The translations under genes and the position numbers were made by a program. A stretch of 10,984 nt of DNA from DASRWD01 sp044507975 (GTDB lineage: Bacteria > Deinococcota > Deinococci > Deinococcales > Trueperaceae), in contig JBIQIQ010000074.1 in NCBI GenBank assembly GCA_044507975.1, positions 1 through 10,984 of the forward strand, read 5' to 3'. A model generated the notes under the pieces. It was not told the DNA's origin and made no database searches. It was given only the letters and a program-made list of their open reading frames with translations. Shown here piece after piece: positions 1-6,713 of this stretch (positions within the stretch are counted from its first letter, which is position 1; the number at the start of each line of letters is the position of its first letter).

Positions 1-699
1 GGGGTCGTCCACCGCCAGGACCTCGTAGGGCAGAGCCAGCCACACGAGGTTCGCGTCCACCTCGTGGCTGCCGACGTGCTTCACGAAGTGCCCGCCGTTC
101 ACGCCGTGCGTGAGGAGGTACGCGCGCACGGCCTCGGCGGCGCCGGCGAAGTAGCCGTCTCCCAGTAGCGCGCCCGCGGCGCGCAGCCCGGCGTAGATGG
201 CTCCGAGGGTGGACGGGTGCACCTCCGCCTCGTGCTCCTCCCAGCAGTCGAAGTTCGGCTGGGGCCAGCGCCGGGCGAGGTAGAGCGCCAGCCGGCGCAC
301 GACGTCGCGGTCGGGCTCGGACGCGGTCCTCTCGACGTGGCGGCCGTACGCCCAGAGCCAGGTGCCGAAGCCGTCGAGCTGGAAGTTGGGCCACTCGTCC
401 CTGCCGGCAGAGCCATCGGCCCGGTAGCGGGTGTGGAGGACGCCACCGCCGACCACGTCGCCCCGCGCGTCGAGCTGCCGCTCGAGCACCTGGGCGCACC
501 AGCGGTGGAAGGCTGCCGCGCTCCCTGCTTCGCCCACGATGTCCATGGCGTCGGCGATGAACGATCCGTCTCTGAACCAGGAGTACCGGTACGTGGGGAA
601 CGTGGGCGCGGCCAGGTAGGCGCCCTCGGGCGTCTGCCCCTCGAGGATCACCTGACGGCTGCGCCGTGCGAGCGCGTACCTCCTGTGAGTCGCGGTCAA
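1..699 (-). CDS. GH15 glucoamylase-like glycoside hydrolase (3' end outside window)
   Basis: This is the N-terminal 233 codons of a glycoside hydrolase family 15-like (alpha/alpha)6 enzyme; the C-terminus runs off the left edge. Visible family signatures are YRYSWFRDGSF (about residues 37-47), the substrate-pocket motif WPNFQLDGFG (about 103-112) and DCWEEHE, with W153-E154-E155. In GH15 glucoamylases one Glu of the WEE motif is the general acid; the second catalytic Glu would lie in the missing part. No signal peptide is seen, so it probably acts in the cytoplasm on imported alpha-glucosides. The start chosen is TTG at 699, because its TTGA overlaps the TGA stop of the upstream permease and GGGGTGAAGG lies just before it. 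The reading continues naturally as THRRYALARRSRQVILEGQ, typical of this subgroup. A later GTG (codon 17) would cut into conserved sequence. The exact substrate (maltodextrin, trehalose or another glucoside) cannot be told. Confidence 0.86.
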   Translation of the reverse strand, partial: MTATHRRYALARRSRQVILEGQTPEGAYLAAPTFPTYRYSWFRDGSFIADAMDIVGEAGSAAAFHRWCAQVLERQLDARGDVVGGGVLHTRYRADGSAGRDEWPNFQLDGFGTWLWAYGRHVERTASEPDRDVVRRLALYLARRWPQPNFDCWEEHEAEVHPSTLGAIYAGLRAAGALLGDGYFAGAAEAVRAYLLTHGVNGGHFVKHVGSHEVDANLVWLALPYEVLAVDDP

Positions 700-1532
700 C
701 CCTTCACCCCACTCGACGCCACGCCTCTCACGAACGCGCGCTGGAAGACGACGAAGATGACGATCACGGGGACTATCGCGATGAGCGACGCGGCGAACAC
801 GAGCCCCCACTGCGTCGCGTGCTGGCCCTGGAACAGCCGCACCGCGATCGGCAGGGTCCTCAGGCTCACGTCGTTGATGATCGTCAGCGCCCAGGTGAAC
901 TCGTCCCAGTTGCCGAGGAACGAGAAGATCACCGAGGTGCCGATGGCGGGCATCGCCATGGGCAGCACCACGCGCACGAAGGTCGTCAGGCGGTTGGCGC
1001 CGTCGACGTAGGCCGCCTCCTCGATCGCCCGCGGCAGGCTCTGGAAGAAGCCGCGCAGCAGGAACGTCTGGAACGGGATCGAGCCGACCACGTAGAAGAC
1101 GATCAGCCCGAGGTGGGTGTTGAGGAGGCCCAGAGAGCGGGCCTGCACGAACTGCGGGATGATCATCAGCATCGAAGGGATCATCATCGCGATCAGATAG
1201 ACGTTGAAGACCAGGTCCTTGCCGGGGAAGCGCATCCTGGCGAAGGCGTACGCCTGCGTCGTCGCCACCACGACGGTCAGCAGCGTCGCGAGCGTGGCCA
1301 CCTTGAGGCTGTTGAGGAAGTAGCGCTGGAAGTTGGCCGAGTTCCACGCGGTGTCGAAGTTGGCGAGGGTCGGGTCGCGCGGGATCAGGTTGGGCTCGAA
1401 GACGAAGGCGTTGGGCTTCAGCGAGGTCGACACCGTGTAGAGGAACGGCATCAGCATGACCACCGCGCCGGCGCCCAGGACGAGGTAGAGCAGCAGGCGC
1501 CAGAGACCACGGGCGTTGAGCCGGCCGCTCAC
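696..1532 (-). CDS. Carbohydrate ABC transporter permease, MalG family
   Basis: A 278-residue inner-membrane permease of the binding-protein-dependent sugar importer family (MalG/ThuG-like). About six hydrophobic segments are visible, the first at residues 12-35 and the last at 245-265. The cytoplasmic EAA loop that docks on the ATPase is clear: EEAAYVDGANRLTTFVRVVLP, with E172-A173-A174 and G178. The early motif STSLKP (35-40) is common in MalG-type subunits. The start is GTG at 1532, one base after the stop of the MalF-type gene, with no convincing Shine-Dalgarno, so it is probably translationally coupled. Its stop overlaps the start of the GH15 gene. It should pair with the permease encoded just upstream to form the membrane channel; the ATPase is not encoded nearby. 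Confidence 0.93.
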   Translation of the reverse strand: MSGRLNARGLWRLLLYLVLGAGAVVMLMPFLYTVSTSLKPNAFVFEPNLIPRDPTLANFDTAWNSANFQRYFLNSLKVATLATLLTVVVATTQAYAFARMRFPGKDLVFNVYLIAMMIPSMLMIIPQFVQARSLGLLNTHLGLIVFYVVGSIPFQTFLLRGFFQSLPRAIEEAAYVDGANRLTTFVRVVLPMAMPAIGTSVIFSFLGNWDEFTWALTIINDVSLRTLPIAVRLFQGQHATQWGLVFAASLIAIVPVIVIFVVFQRAFVRGVASSGVKG

Positions 1533-1533
1533 G

Positions 1534-2475
1534 CTAGTACTCGTAGGTCGACTTGATCAGCCGGAACTGCACGAGGCTGATCGCGAGGACCAGCGCGGCG
1601 AGCGTCCAGGCGATCGCGGCGGCGTAGCCGAAGTCGAGGAAGTTGAACGCCTGGTCGTACATGTAGCTGAGGAAGACCTCCGTCTGCCGCAACGGGCCAC
1701 CGCCCGTGAGGATGTAGAACTGGATGAAGCTCTGGAACGCGCCGATCGTGAGCATCACGGCGATGAACAGGGTCGTGGGCTTGAGGAGCGGCACGGTCAC
1801 GAAGCGCGTCACCTGGGCCCCGCTGGCGCCGTCGACTCGCGCAGCCTCCACGAGCTCCTTCGGGATCCCTTGCAGCGCTGCCAGGTAGATGAGCATGCTC
1901 CAGCCCATCCCCTTCCAGACGCCGAGTAGCGCGATGACCGGCAGAGCGGTCGAGGCGCGCGTGAGCCAGGCCGTGCGCGGGTTCACGAGGCCGAGGACGT
2001 CGCCGAAGACGTGGTTGAACAGGCCCTCCGAGTTGAAGAGGAACATGAACATGAGCGAGACGACGACCCAGGAGCTGATCACCGGCAGGTAGTAGACGAG
2101 CCTCAGCACCACACGCCCCCGCGTGAGCTGCTCCAGCCCCAGCGCCACCAGCAGGCCCAGCAGCATCTGCGCGGGCACGCTCATGACGGCGTAGAGCACG
2201 GTGTTGCGCAGTGCGACGAGGTTGACGCTGTCGGCGAAGACGCGAGCGTAGTTCGCGAGCCCGACGAAGTCGCTCGGGCCCCGGATCCTCCAGTCGTGCA
2301 GGCTCATCCAGAACGAGTAGAGGAGCGGGTAGAGCATGAACGAGACGAACCAGATCAGGCCTGGAGCGATGAAGAGAGCGGCGGCCAGGTACTCGCCGCG
2401 CTTCCAGGCCGAGATGCGCCACCTCGACCTGGGCTTGGGACTGACGCCCGCTGTCGTCAGCCTGTACCTGGCCAT
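1534..2475 (-). CDS. Carbohydrate ABC transporter permease, MalF/UgpA family
   Basis: A 313-residue inner-membrane permease, partner of the MalG-type protein. Residues 1-27 are a basic cytoplasmic tail, the first membrane segment spans about 30-55, and about six segments follow. The EAA loop is KELVEAARVDGASGAQVTRF, with E210-A211-A212 and G217, the coupling helix for the nucleotide-binding subunit. The SLHDW-type motif after the first helix and NTVLYAV (91-97) are usual for MalF/UgpA/LacF relatives. Length is normal for the short UgpA-like class, without the large periplasmic P2 loop of enterobacterial MalF. The start ATG at 2475 follows AGAGGGGAG at about eight bases spacing, a good ribosome-binding site. 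The gene lies 26 bases after the binding-protein gene. Confidence 0.94.
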   Translation of the reverse strand: MARYRLTTAGVSPKPRSRWRISAWKRGEYLAAALFIAPGLIWFVSFMLYPLLYSFWMSLHDWRIRGPSDFVGLANYARVFADSVNLVALRNTVLYAVMSVPAQMLLGLLVALGLEQLTRGRVVLRLVYYLPVISSWVVVSLMFMFLFNSEGLFNHVFGDVLGLVNPRTAWLTRASTALPVIALLGVWKGMGWSMLIYLAALQGIPKELVEAARVDGASGAQVTRFVTVPLLKPTTLFIAVMLTIGAFQSFIQFYILTGGGPLRQTEVFLSYMYDQAFNFLDFGYAAAIAWTLAALVLAISLVQFRLIKSTYEY

Positions 2476-2501
2476 CGCCGCTCCCCTCTACCTTCTTCCG
2501 C

Positions 2502-3707
2502 TCACCGGCCGAGCAGCTCGTCCACCTGGGAAGCGGCCAGGTCGAGCGCGTCCTGCGCGTTCATCTCACCCAGAAGGACGCGCGTGAAGGCGTCCTGGAT
2601 GAAGCCTTCCATGCGCGTGTACCCGGGGTGCGGGGTGCGCGGCTTGGCGGTCTGGAGCTGCTCGAGGTAGACGCCGTAGTAGGGGTGCTCGACGATGTAG
2701 GGGTCCTCGAGCGCCGCCGAGATCACCGGGATCTGGCCGGTAGGGGCCATGGTGATCTGGGCCCAGGGGCTCAGGAGGAACTGCACGAACTTCCAGGCGG
2801 CTTCCTTGTTGGCGGAGTCGGCGAACATGACGACGTCCTCGCCGCCCACGATCGAGACCGAGCCGCCGGGCCCCGCCGGGAACGGCGCGTGAGCGAGCTC
2901 GAGGTCCTCGTACTGGCTGCTGATGCTCGGGTACGCCCACGGGCCGTCCTGCGTGGCGAGGTAGCTGCGGGCGCCGAGGCCCTCCCAGGAGCCCAGGCCG
3001 CTGCCGCCGAGGCTGGGGGCCAGGTGCCCGCGCTCGTAGAGGCCGATCAGCATCTCTACCGCCTCGACGGTCTCCGGGCCGTTGAGGTAGCCGCTGGCCG
3101 TGGTTATCGCGTCGTCGGTGATCGCGCCGCCGTTGCTCCAGATCCAAGGCAGCAGGTACCACGCGTGCGCGGCGGGTATGGCGTAGGACCACACCTCCGA
3201 CGCCGGATCGCTGCTGGCTTCCGCCCACGCGACGAACTCCTCGAAAGTGGTGGGCGGCGAGTCGACGGCTTCGGCGTTGTAGAGCATCACCTGGGTGTTC
3301 GTTCCGAGAGGCAGTCCGTAGTAGCTGCCCTCCCAGAAGTTCGTGGCGAGCGGCCCCGGGAAGACGCTGTCGCGCAGCTCACCGAAGCCCTCGTAGTCGT
3401 CGAGCCGCTCGAGCGCGCCCAACTGGGCGAACTCCGGCACCCAGATGATGTCCATGCGCACGAGGTCTGGCACGACGCCGCCGGCGTAGGCCGTGAGCAG
3501 CGCCTGCCTGTAACCGTCGTACGGGTACGCGACGGCCTCCACCGTGATGCCCGGGTTCTCGGCCTCGAAGCGCGGGATGACCTGCTCCCGCATCGTCTGC
3601 TCCTCGCCCGAGCCGGTGCTGTACGTGTGCCAGAAGGTGATCGTCTGCGCCGACGCCATCGTCGTGACGAGCAGCGCGCCAAGTGCCGAAGCCAACCTGC
3701 GTCTCAT
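2502..3707 (-). CDS. Extracellular sugar-binding protein of an ABC importer (family 1)
   Basis: A 401-residue solute-binding protein that captures a sugar outside the membrane and delivers it to the two permeases encoded downstream. Residues 1-20 (MRRRLASALGALLVTTMASA) form a signal peptide with an ASA-Q cleavage site. There is no lipobox cysteine, so the protein is predicted soluble or held by the permease rather than lipid-anchored. The mature start QTITFWHTYSTGSGEEQ and the following EQVIPRFEAENPGITVE are characteristic of SBP family 1 (MalE/UgpB-like). PDLVRMDIIWVPEFAQLGALERLDDY and a late W-K-FVQFLLSPWAQ segment also fit. The reading frame extends upstream to 3776, but the ATG at 3707 is chosen because it gives a proper signal peptide and follows a GGAAGGGGAAGG ribosome-binding site. 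The ligand is not predictable; a malto-oligosaccharide or similar glucoside is inferred from the operon. Confidence 0.93.
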   Translation of the reverse strand: MRRRLASALGALLVTTMASAQTITFWHTYSTGSGEEQTMREQVIPRFEAENPGITVEAVAYPYDGYRQALLTAYAGGVVPDLVRMDIIWVPEFAQLGALERLDDYEGFGELRDSVFPGPLATNFWEGSYYGLPLGTNTQVMLYNAEAVDSPPTTFEEFVAWAEASSDPASEVWSYAIPAAHAWYLLPWIWSNGGAITDDAITTASGYLNGPETVEAVEMLIGLYERGHLAPSLGGSGLGSWEGLGARSYLATQDGPWAYPSISSQYEDLELAHAPFPAGPGGSVSIVGGEDVVMFADSANKEAAWKFVQFLLSPWAQITMAPTGQIPVISAALEDPYIVEHPYYGVYLEQLQTAKPRTPHPGYTRMEGFIQDAFTRVLLGEMNAQDALDLAASQVDELLGR

Positions 3708-3762
3708 GCCTTCCCCTTCCACTCTCGGTCTTCTGATCTCGGTAACACCTGAGTTCGGTTCG

Positions 3763-3786
3763 CGAGCCGCCCGCACCGCCGGCTCG
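3763..3786 (-). other. Stem-loop between the ROK and binding-protein genes
   Basis: A perfect 7-base inverted repeat (CGAGCCG / CGGCTCG) with a 10-base loop lies in the 88-base spacer between the ROK stop and the binding-protein start. There is no T tract after it, so it is not a classical intrinsic terminator. In sugar operons such hairpins often limit read-through or protect the 5' end of the abundant binding-protein mRNA; that role is inferred. No -10/-35 pair was recognised in this spacer. Confidence 0.4.
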
Positions 3787-3795
3787 GGCCGGTCG

Positions 3796-5004
3796 TCACG
3801 TCAGCTCCTCACCCCCAGTCCAAGTCGCTGCCTCCAGGAGGTAGCGCCTGGCAGCGAGACCCGCGGCGCCGCGCGCCCATGCGTCATCGCCCCACGTGTC
3901 GACGACGATCTCGACCTCGCGCCCCAGGTCTCCGAAGCTCGCGTCGGCGAGGATCCGCCGGGCCGTGGGCAGCAGGAGGTCGGCAGCTCGCATGCCCTCG
4001 CCGCTGATCACGACGAGGCTCGGAGCGAAGACGTTGACGAGGATGGACAGCGCCCGCCCGAGGACCTCCCCGGCTGCGGAGAACACGGACGCGGGGAGCT
4101 CCTCGCCGCGTTGGGCGGCAGCGGTCAGCTCCTCGATCGATCGGGCGGCCCGTCCCTCGACCCCGGCGCTGCGAGCGCTCCTGAGGAGGGCGTCGTCGGA
4201 CAGGTAGGCCTCGACGGTGCCGGGCCCGGCATGCGCGACCTCGGGCCCGCGAGGGTTAAGCACCACGTGACCGAACTCCCCGGCCCCACCGCGCGGTCCG
4301 CGGTAGATCTCGCCCCCGATGACGATCCCCAGGCCGACGCCCCTTCCTAGGGTCACGGTGAGGAAGTCGTCGTGCCCCCTGCCGTAGCCGAACCACGCCT
4401 CTGCCAGCGCCAGGGCGTTCACGTCGTTCTCGACCGTGACCGGCACGCCGAGGCGCTCCTCGAGCAGCGCGCCGATGCCGACCCCGCGCCATCCGAGCAG
4501 CGGCGAGAAGCGGACCGTCGCCCCGTCCGCCCCCACCGCGCCGGGCAGGTCGACGCCCAACGCCGCCACGTCGAGCGCGCCCAGGTCGTGCAGCAGGCCG
4601 GCGATCCCTTCCACCACGGCGGCTGGCCGCGGGTCGAGGAGCGGGGTCGTCGCGGTCGCGCTCACCTCGGCGTTGAGGTTCGTCACGGCGCAGGTGATCG
4701 AGCTGGGGCTCACCTTCACCCCAGCGACCCTGGCGCGGGCGTAGTCGACCTCGAGGAGGATCGCGCGCCGCCCGACACCCCCACCTGCCGCCTCGCGCGC
4801 CTCGAACAGCAGGCCCCTGCCGATCAGCTCGCCGGTGATGTTCGTGACGGTCGCCGGGCTGAGGTGGAGGCTCGCGGCGATGGCCGCCCTCGAAATGGGC
4901 CCTCGCCGATGCACCTCCTGGAACACCTCGCGCTGGTTGCGTGCGCGCATGGCGTCTCGGGCCCCAGCGGCTATCGCGCGGCTGCTCAAGCGAACCTCTT
5001 TCAT
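3796..5004 (-). CDS. ROK-family transcriptional repressor of the sugar operon
   Basis: A 402-residue Mlc/NagC/XylR-type regulator. Residues 20-70 form a winged helix-turn-helix (ARNQREVFQEVHRRGPISRAAIA followed by LSPATVTNITGELI). Residues 85-395 form the ROK sugar-kinase-like domain: LGVDLPGAVGADG (about 149-161), the END motif E192-N193-D194, GRGVGLGI (220-227) and GEFGH (242-246). The usual ROK zinc site is altered: H246 is kept, but the positions of the three cysteines of CxCGxxGC are V256, H258 and T263 in an ungapped alignment. The gene is first in a co-directional cluster with the binding protein, permeases and GH15 hydrolase, so it probably represses them and is relieved by a sugar. 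ATG 5004 has no Shine-Dalgarno. A TTG at codon 6, preceded by AAAGAGGT, is an alternative start that would leave the DNA-binding domain intact. Confidence 0.92.
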   Translation of the reverse strand: MKEVRLSSRAIAAGARDAMRARNQREVFQEVHRRGPISRAAIAASLHLSPATVTNITGELIGRGLLFEAREAAGGGVGRRAILLEVDYARARVAGVKVSPSSITCAVTNLNAEVSATATTPLLDPRPAAVVEGIAGLLHDLGALDVAALGVDLPGAVGADGATVRFSPLLGWRGVGIGALLEERLGVPVTVENDVNALALAEAWFGYGRGHDDFLTVTLGRGVGLGIVIGGEIYRGPRGGAGEFGHVVLNPRGPEVAHAGPGTVEAYLSDDALLRSARSAGVEGRAARSIEELTAAAQRGEELPASVFSAAGEVLGRALSILVNVFAPSLVVISGEGMRAADLLLPTARRILADASFGDLGREVEIVVDTWGDDAWARGAAGLAARRYLLEAATWTGGEELT

Positions 5005-5016
5005 TGATTCAATGAA
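5000..5016. promoter_or_regulatory. Probable ROK operator palindrome
   Basis: TTCATTGATTCAATGAA is a perfect 8-base inverted repeat around a single central base, AT-rich in a roughly 70% GC setting. It covers the ROK start codon (5002-5004) and the predicted transcription start. A second overlapping palindrome, ATTCAATGAAT (5007-5017), and a short AATG tandem extend it to about 5023. AT-rich palindromes of this size are typical binding sites of ROK repressors. The position would block transcription initiation, so autorepression is the inferred role. Confidence 0.65.
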
Positions 5017-5020
5017 TGAA

Positions 5021-5048
5021 TGATTATGGGCCGGCGGCGGCTTGTCAA
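5021..5048 (-). promoter_or_regulatory. Promoter of the ROK/sugar operon
   Basis: On the minus strand a perfect -35 box TTGACA (5043-5048) is followed after 16 bases by TAATCA (5021-5026); AATCAT at 17 bases is an equivalent reading. Transcription would begin near 5013-5015, giving a 5' leader of only about ten bases without a Shine-Dalgarno before ATG 5004. The palindrome at 5000-5016 overlaps the predicted start point. The -35 is strong and the -10 is imperfect. Confidence 0.6.
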
Positions 5049-5111
5049 GTGCGCCGCGCGATCCAGGGCTTAGATGCGCCTAGGGAGCAGGTCGCCCGAG
5101 AGGTTCGGGGC

Positions 5112-5681
5112 TCAGCCCGGCTTCGGCGCGGCCAGACCGATGTAGGGCTGGAACTCGAGGTCGGCGTCCGGCAGCAGGTACCGCCGCAGCAGGATCATCT
5201 GGCCCTGGTGGCGGGCCTCGTCGAGCAGCAGGTGGAACCAGTAGTAGTGGTGGTTGCCCGGGTTGCCGAGGAACGAGCGCGGCTCGTCGAGCCAGGCGTC
5301 GTCACGCTCGGCGAAGATCTCGCGCGTGCGCGCGCGCCTGGCCTCGAGGCGCGCCAAGTAAGCGTCGAGACCCTGACCGATGAGGGGGTCGCCCTCGAAG
5401 CCGAAGGCGCGCTTGTCCTCCTCGGCCTCCTCGGGGAACGGCTGGCCGCCCGTGGTGATGCGCTGCATGACCCCCTCGGCGGCCGTGAGGTGTGAGAGCA
5501 CGGATCCGATCGCGTTCTTGCCGGCGATGGGCGACGCCGCGAGCTGCTCGGCGCTCAGCCCCCGCACGATGCTCAAGGTGAAGAGCCGCGCCATCTCGAG
5601 CTCGCTGAGCAGCGTGGACGCTCGGGGGTTGGGGCCCGGCCGCGGGCCGAGCTGGAACGGTCCTAACGCGCTGGTTGACAT
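5112..5681 (-). CDS. DinB/DUF664-family four-helix-bundle protein
   Basis: A 189-residue protein of the DinB/YfiT-like superfamily: metal-binding four-helix bundles that include thiol-dependent S-transferases, though most members have no known reaction. The pattern LLSELEMARLFTLSIVRGLSAEQL (about 24-47) matches helix 1. SVLSHLTAAEGVMQRI gives H64 on helix 2, and HLLLDEARHQGQMILLRRYL (150-169) gives H150, D154 and H158. H64, D154 and H158 are the likely metal ligands (inference from the DUF664 HxxxExRHxGQ pattern). The first 20 residues are rich in Pro, Gly and Arg and look like a disordered extension. ATG 5681 has no Shine-Dalgarno, but a TAGCAT box sits six bases upstream, which supports this start as leaderless. 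It has its own promoter and lies 52 bases after the nuclease start-side neighbour's stop. Confidence 0.86.
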   Translation of the reverse strand: MSTSALGPFQLGPRPGPNPRASTLLSELEMARLFTLSIVRGLSAEQLAASPIAGKNAIGSVLSHLTAAEGVMQRITTGGQPFPEEAEEDKRAFGFEGDPLIGQGLDAYLARLEARRARTREIFAERDDAWLDEPRSFLGNPGNHHYYWFHLLLDEARHQGQMILLRRYLLPDADLEFQPYIGLAAPKPG

Positions 5682-5687
5682 GCGGCG

Positions 5688-5693
5688 ATGCTA
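5688..5693 (-). promoter_or_regulatory. -10 box of the DinB-like gene (leaderless)
   Basis: TAGCAT on the minus strand ends six bases before ATG 5681, so transcription should start at or next to the start codon. No good -35 is visible 17 bases further upstream. The same TAnnnT-to-ATG arrangement occurs at two other genes in the window. Confidence 0.5.
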
Positions 5694-5733
5694 CTGCGCT
5701 GACGGCCGGCCGCCCGCGCGGTGCCCTGGCGCC

Positions 5734-6625
5734 TCACCGCTGCGGGTCGCGGCACGCGACCCGGTCCTCCACCGCCAGCTCGCGCCCGTACGTCCACGAG
5801 TCGACGACCTCACCGCCGCGCATCAGGTAGATCGTGTCGCCGGAGTTGTTCCACACGCCCTGCCCGGGGTTGGTGACGCGGACCTCGCCCGCGCTCTGGA
5901 CCCCGCTCGGCAGCCGGAACGTCGACTTCGAGCCCTCGTCCCACAGGTAGTACCCGGTCGTGTCGTGCGCCTCTGCGAGCATGACCGACACCCACTCGGC
6001 GCCGGTGTCGTTCGGCGTGGACGGGTTGACCAGGGCGCAGTGCAGGCGGGGCCCTCCGGGCGTGCCGCCCGGCCGAGGCTGGTCCGGTCCGGCAGCAGCC
6101 GCGTCGGCGTCCTGCCGCCGCTCCGCCCACAGACCGCGACCGCTCCCCATGGCCGCCGCCTTCGCCTCCGCGTAGAGCGCCTCGTACGCGGTGTTCGGCG
6201 GGATCGTGAGGGTGTCGGCCCAGCCCGCTTCGACCATCGCGAGGTTCACCTGGGTGGCGCGCGCCGCCGAGGTCCCAGGCGCCGGTCGGGTCCTCCACGT
6301 ACAGGTAGGCCAGCAGCCTGGCGTAGCGGTCCTGCGTCTCCGAGCCCAGCTCCACCCAGACCGGCCGGCCGCGCACGAGGGCGTTGAGTCGCTCGCGCGC
6401 GATCAGCGCCTCGGCGCCGTCGCCGATCTCCGGCGTGTCGATGCCGATGAGGCGCACCGTGCGAGGCCCGAGGTCGGAGGCGACCACGAGCGTGTCGCCG
6501 TCCACGACGTCCACGACCGGAACCGGCCCGTGGAGGGCGGAGAGGGGCCTGAGGTCCTGGGCCGCGACGAGGCCGAGCTGGGCCGTCAGGAAGGCAAGGA
6601 TCGCTACCGGGAGCAGGCGGTTCAC
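5734..6625 (-). pseudogene. Secreted thermonuclease with C-terminal lamin-tail-like domain, frameshifted
   Basis: Two overlapping frames together encode one staphylococcal-nuclease-like protein. Frame A starts at GTG 6625 with a signal peptide (MNRLLPVAILAFLTAQLGLVAAQ). It continues with the nuclease core: VDGDT (D42, D44), VRLIGIDTPE (R58, D63, E66) and QDRYARLLAYLYV (R103), matching D19, D21, R35, D40, E43 and R87 of the S. aureus enzyme. After YVEDPTGAW the homology moves to the frame ending at 5734: ATQVNLAMVEAGWADTLTIP, then EALYAEAKAAAMGSGRGLW, which completes the fold. A linker and an LTD-like domain follow (LVNPSTPNDTGAEWVSV ... WNNSGDTIYLM). Catalytic residues are intact, so a fused product would be an active extracellular nuclease. 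One base too many in a GC repeat explains the break; it may be a true mutation or an assembly error. No TAnnnT box or strong Shine-Dalgarno precedes the GTG. Confidence 0.82.
6250..6292 (-). other. Frameshift site in the thermonuclease gene
   Basis: Between the codons for PTGAW and those for ATQVNLA the protein homology moves by +1 (one extra base, or two missing). The most likely spot is the slippery minus-strand tract GGCGGCGCGCGCC at about 6260-6272. Both frames are open across this stretch, so the exact base cannot be fixed from the sequence alone. Confidence 0.75.
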
Positions 6626-6685
6626 TGCCTACATGTTCGCCCGCACAGGGGCACGGGGCTCTTACCCTCGGCGCGCCGGACCGCG

Positions 6686-6699
6686 CTCGGCAGCCCGAG
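6686..6699 (-). terminator. Weak hairpin after the VOC gene
   Basis: On the minus strand CTCGG-GCTG-CCGAG forms a 5-base stem with a 4-base loop, 15 bases past the VOC stop. There is no T run, and short GC stems are common by chance at this GC content, so a terminator role is only possible. Confidence 0.2.
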
Positions 6700-6713
6700 G
6701 AGGTGTGCCTGGC

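Noticed and set aside
99..446. A 115-codon minus-strand frame within the GH15 gene
   Set aside because: Ser/Thr/Arg/Pro-rich sequence in a different frame from the GH15 motifs; out-of-frame shadow.
2628..3752. A 374-codon plus-strand open frame opposite the sugar-binding protein gene
   Set aside because: Low-complexity Arg/Val/Glu-rich composition and full overlap with a clear binding-protein gene; a GC-rich shadow.
3708..3776. N-terminal extension of the sugar-binding protein to position 3776
   Set aside because: It would bury the signal peptide behind 23 charged residues; ATG 3707 has a good ribosome-binding site and a normal signal sequence.
5049..5111. Terminator after the DinB-like gene
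   Set aside because: No convincing stem with a T tract could be found; only partial GC-rich repeats.
6659..6670. TTACCCT-like -10 on the plus strand
   Set aside because: No plausible plus-strand gene starts just downstream, so it is regarded as chance.
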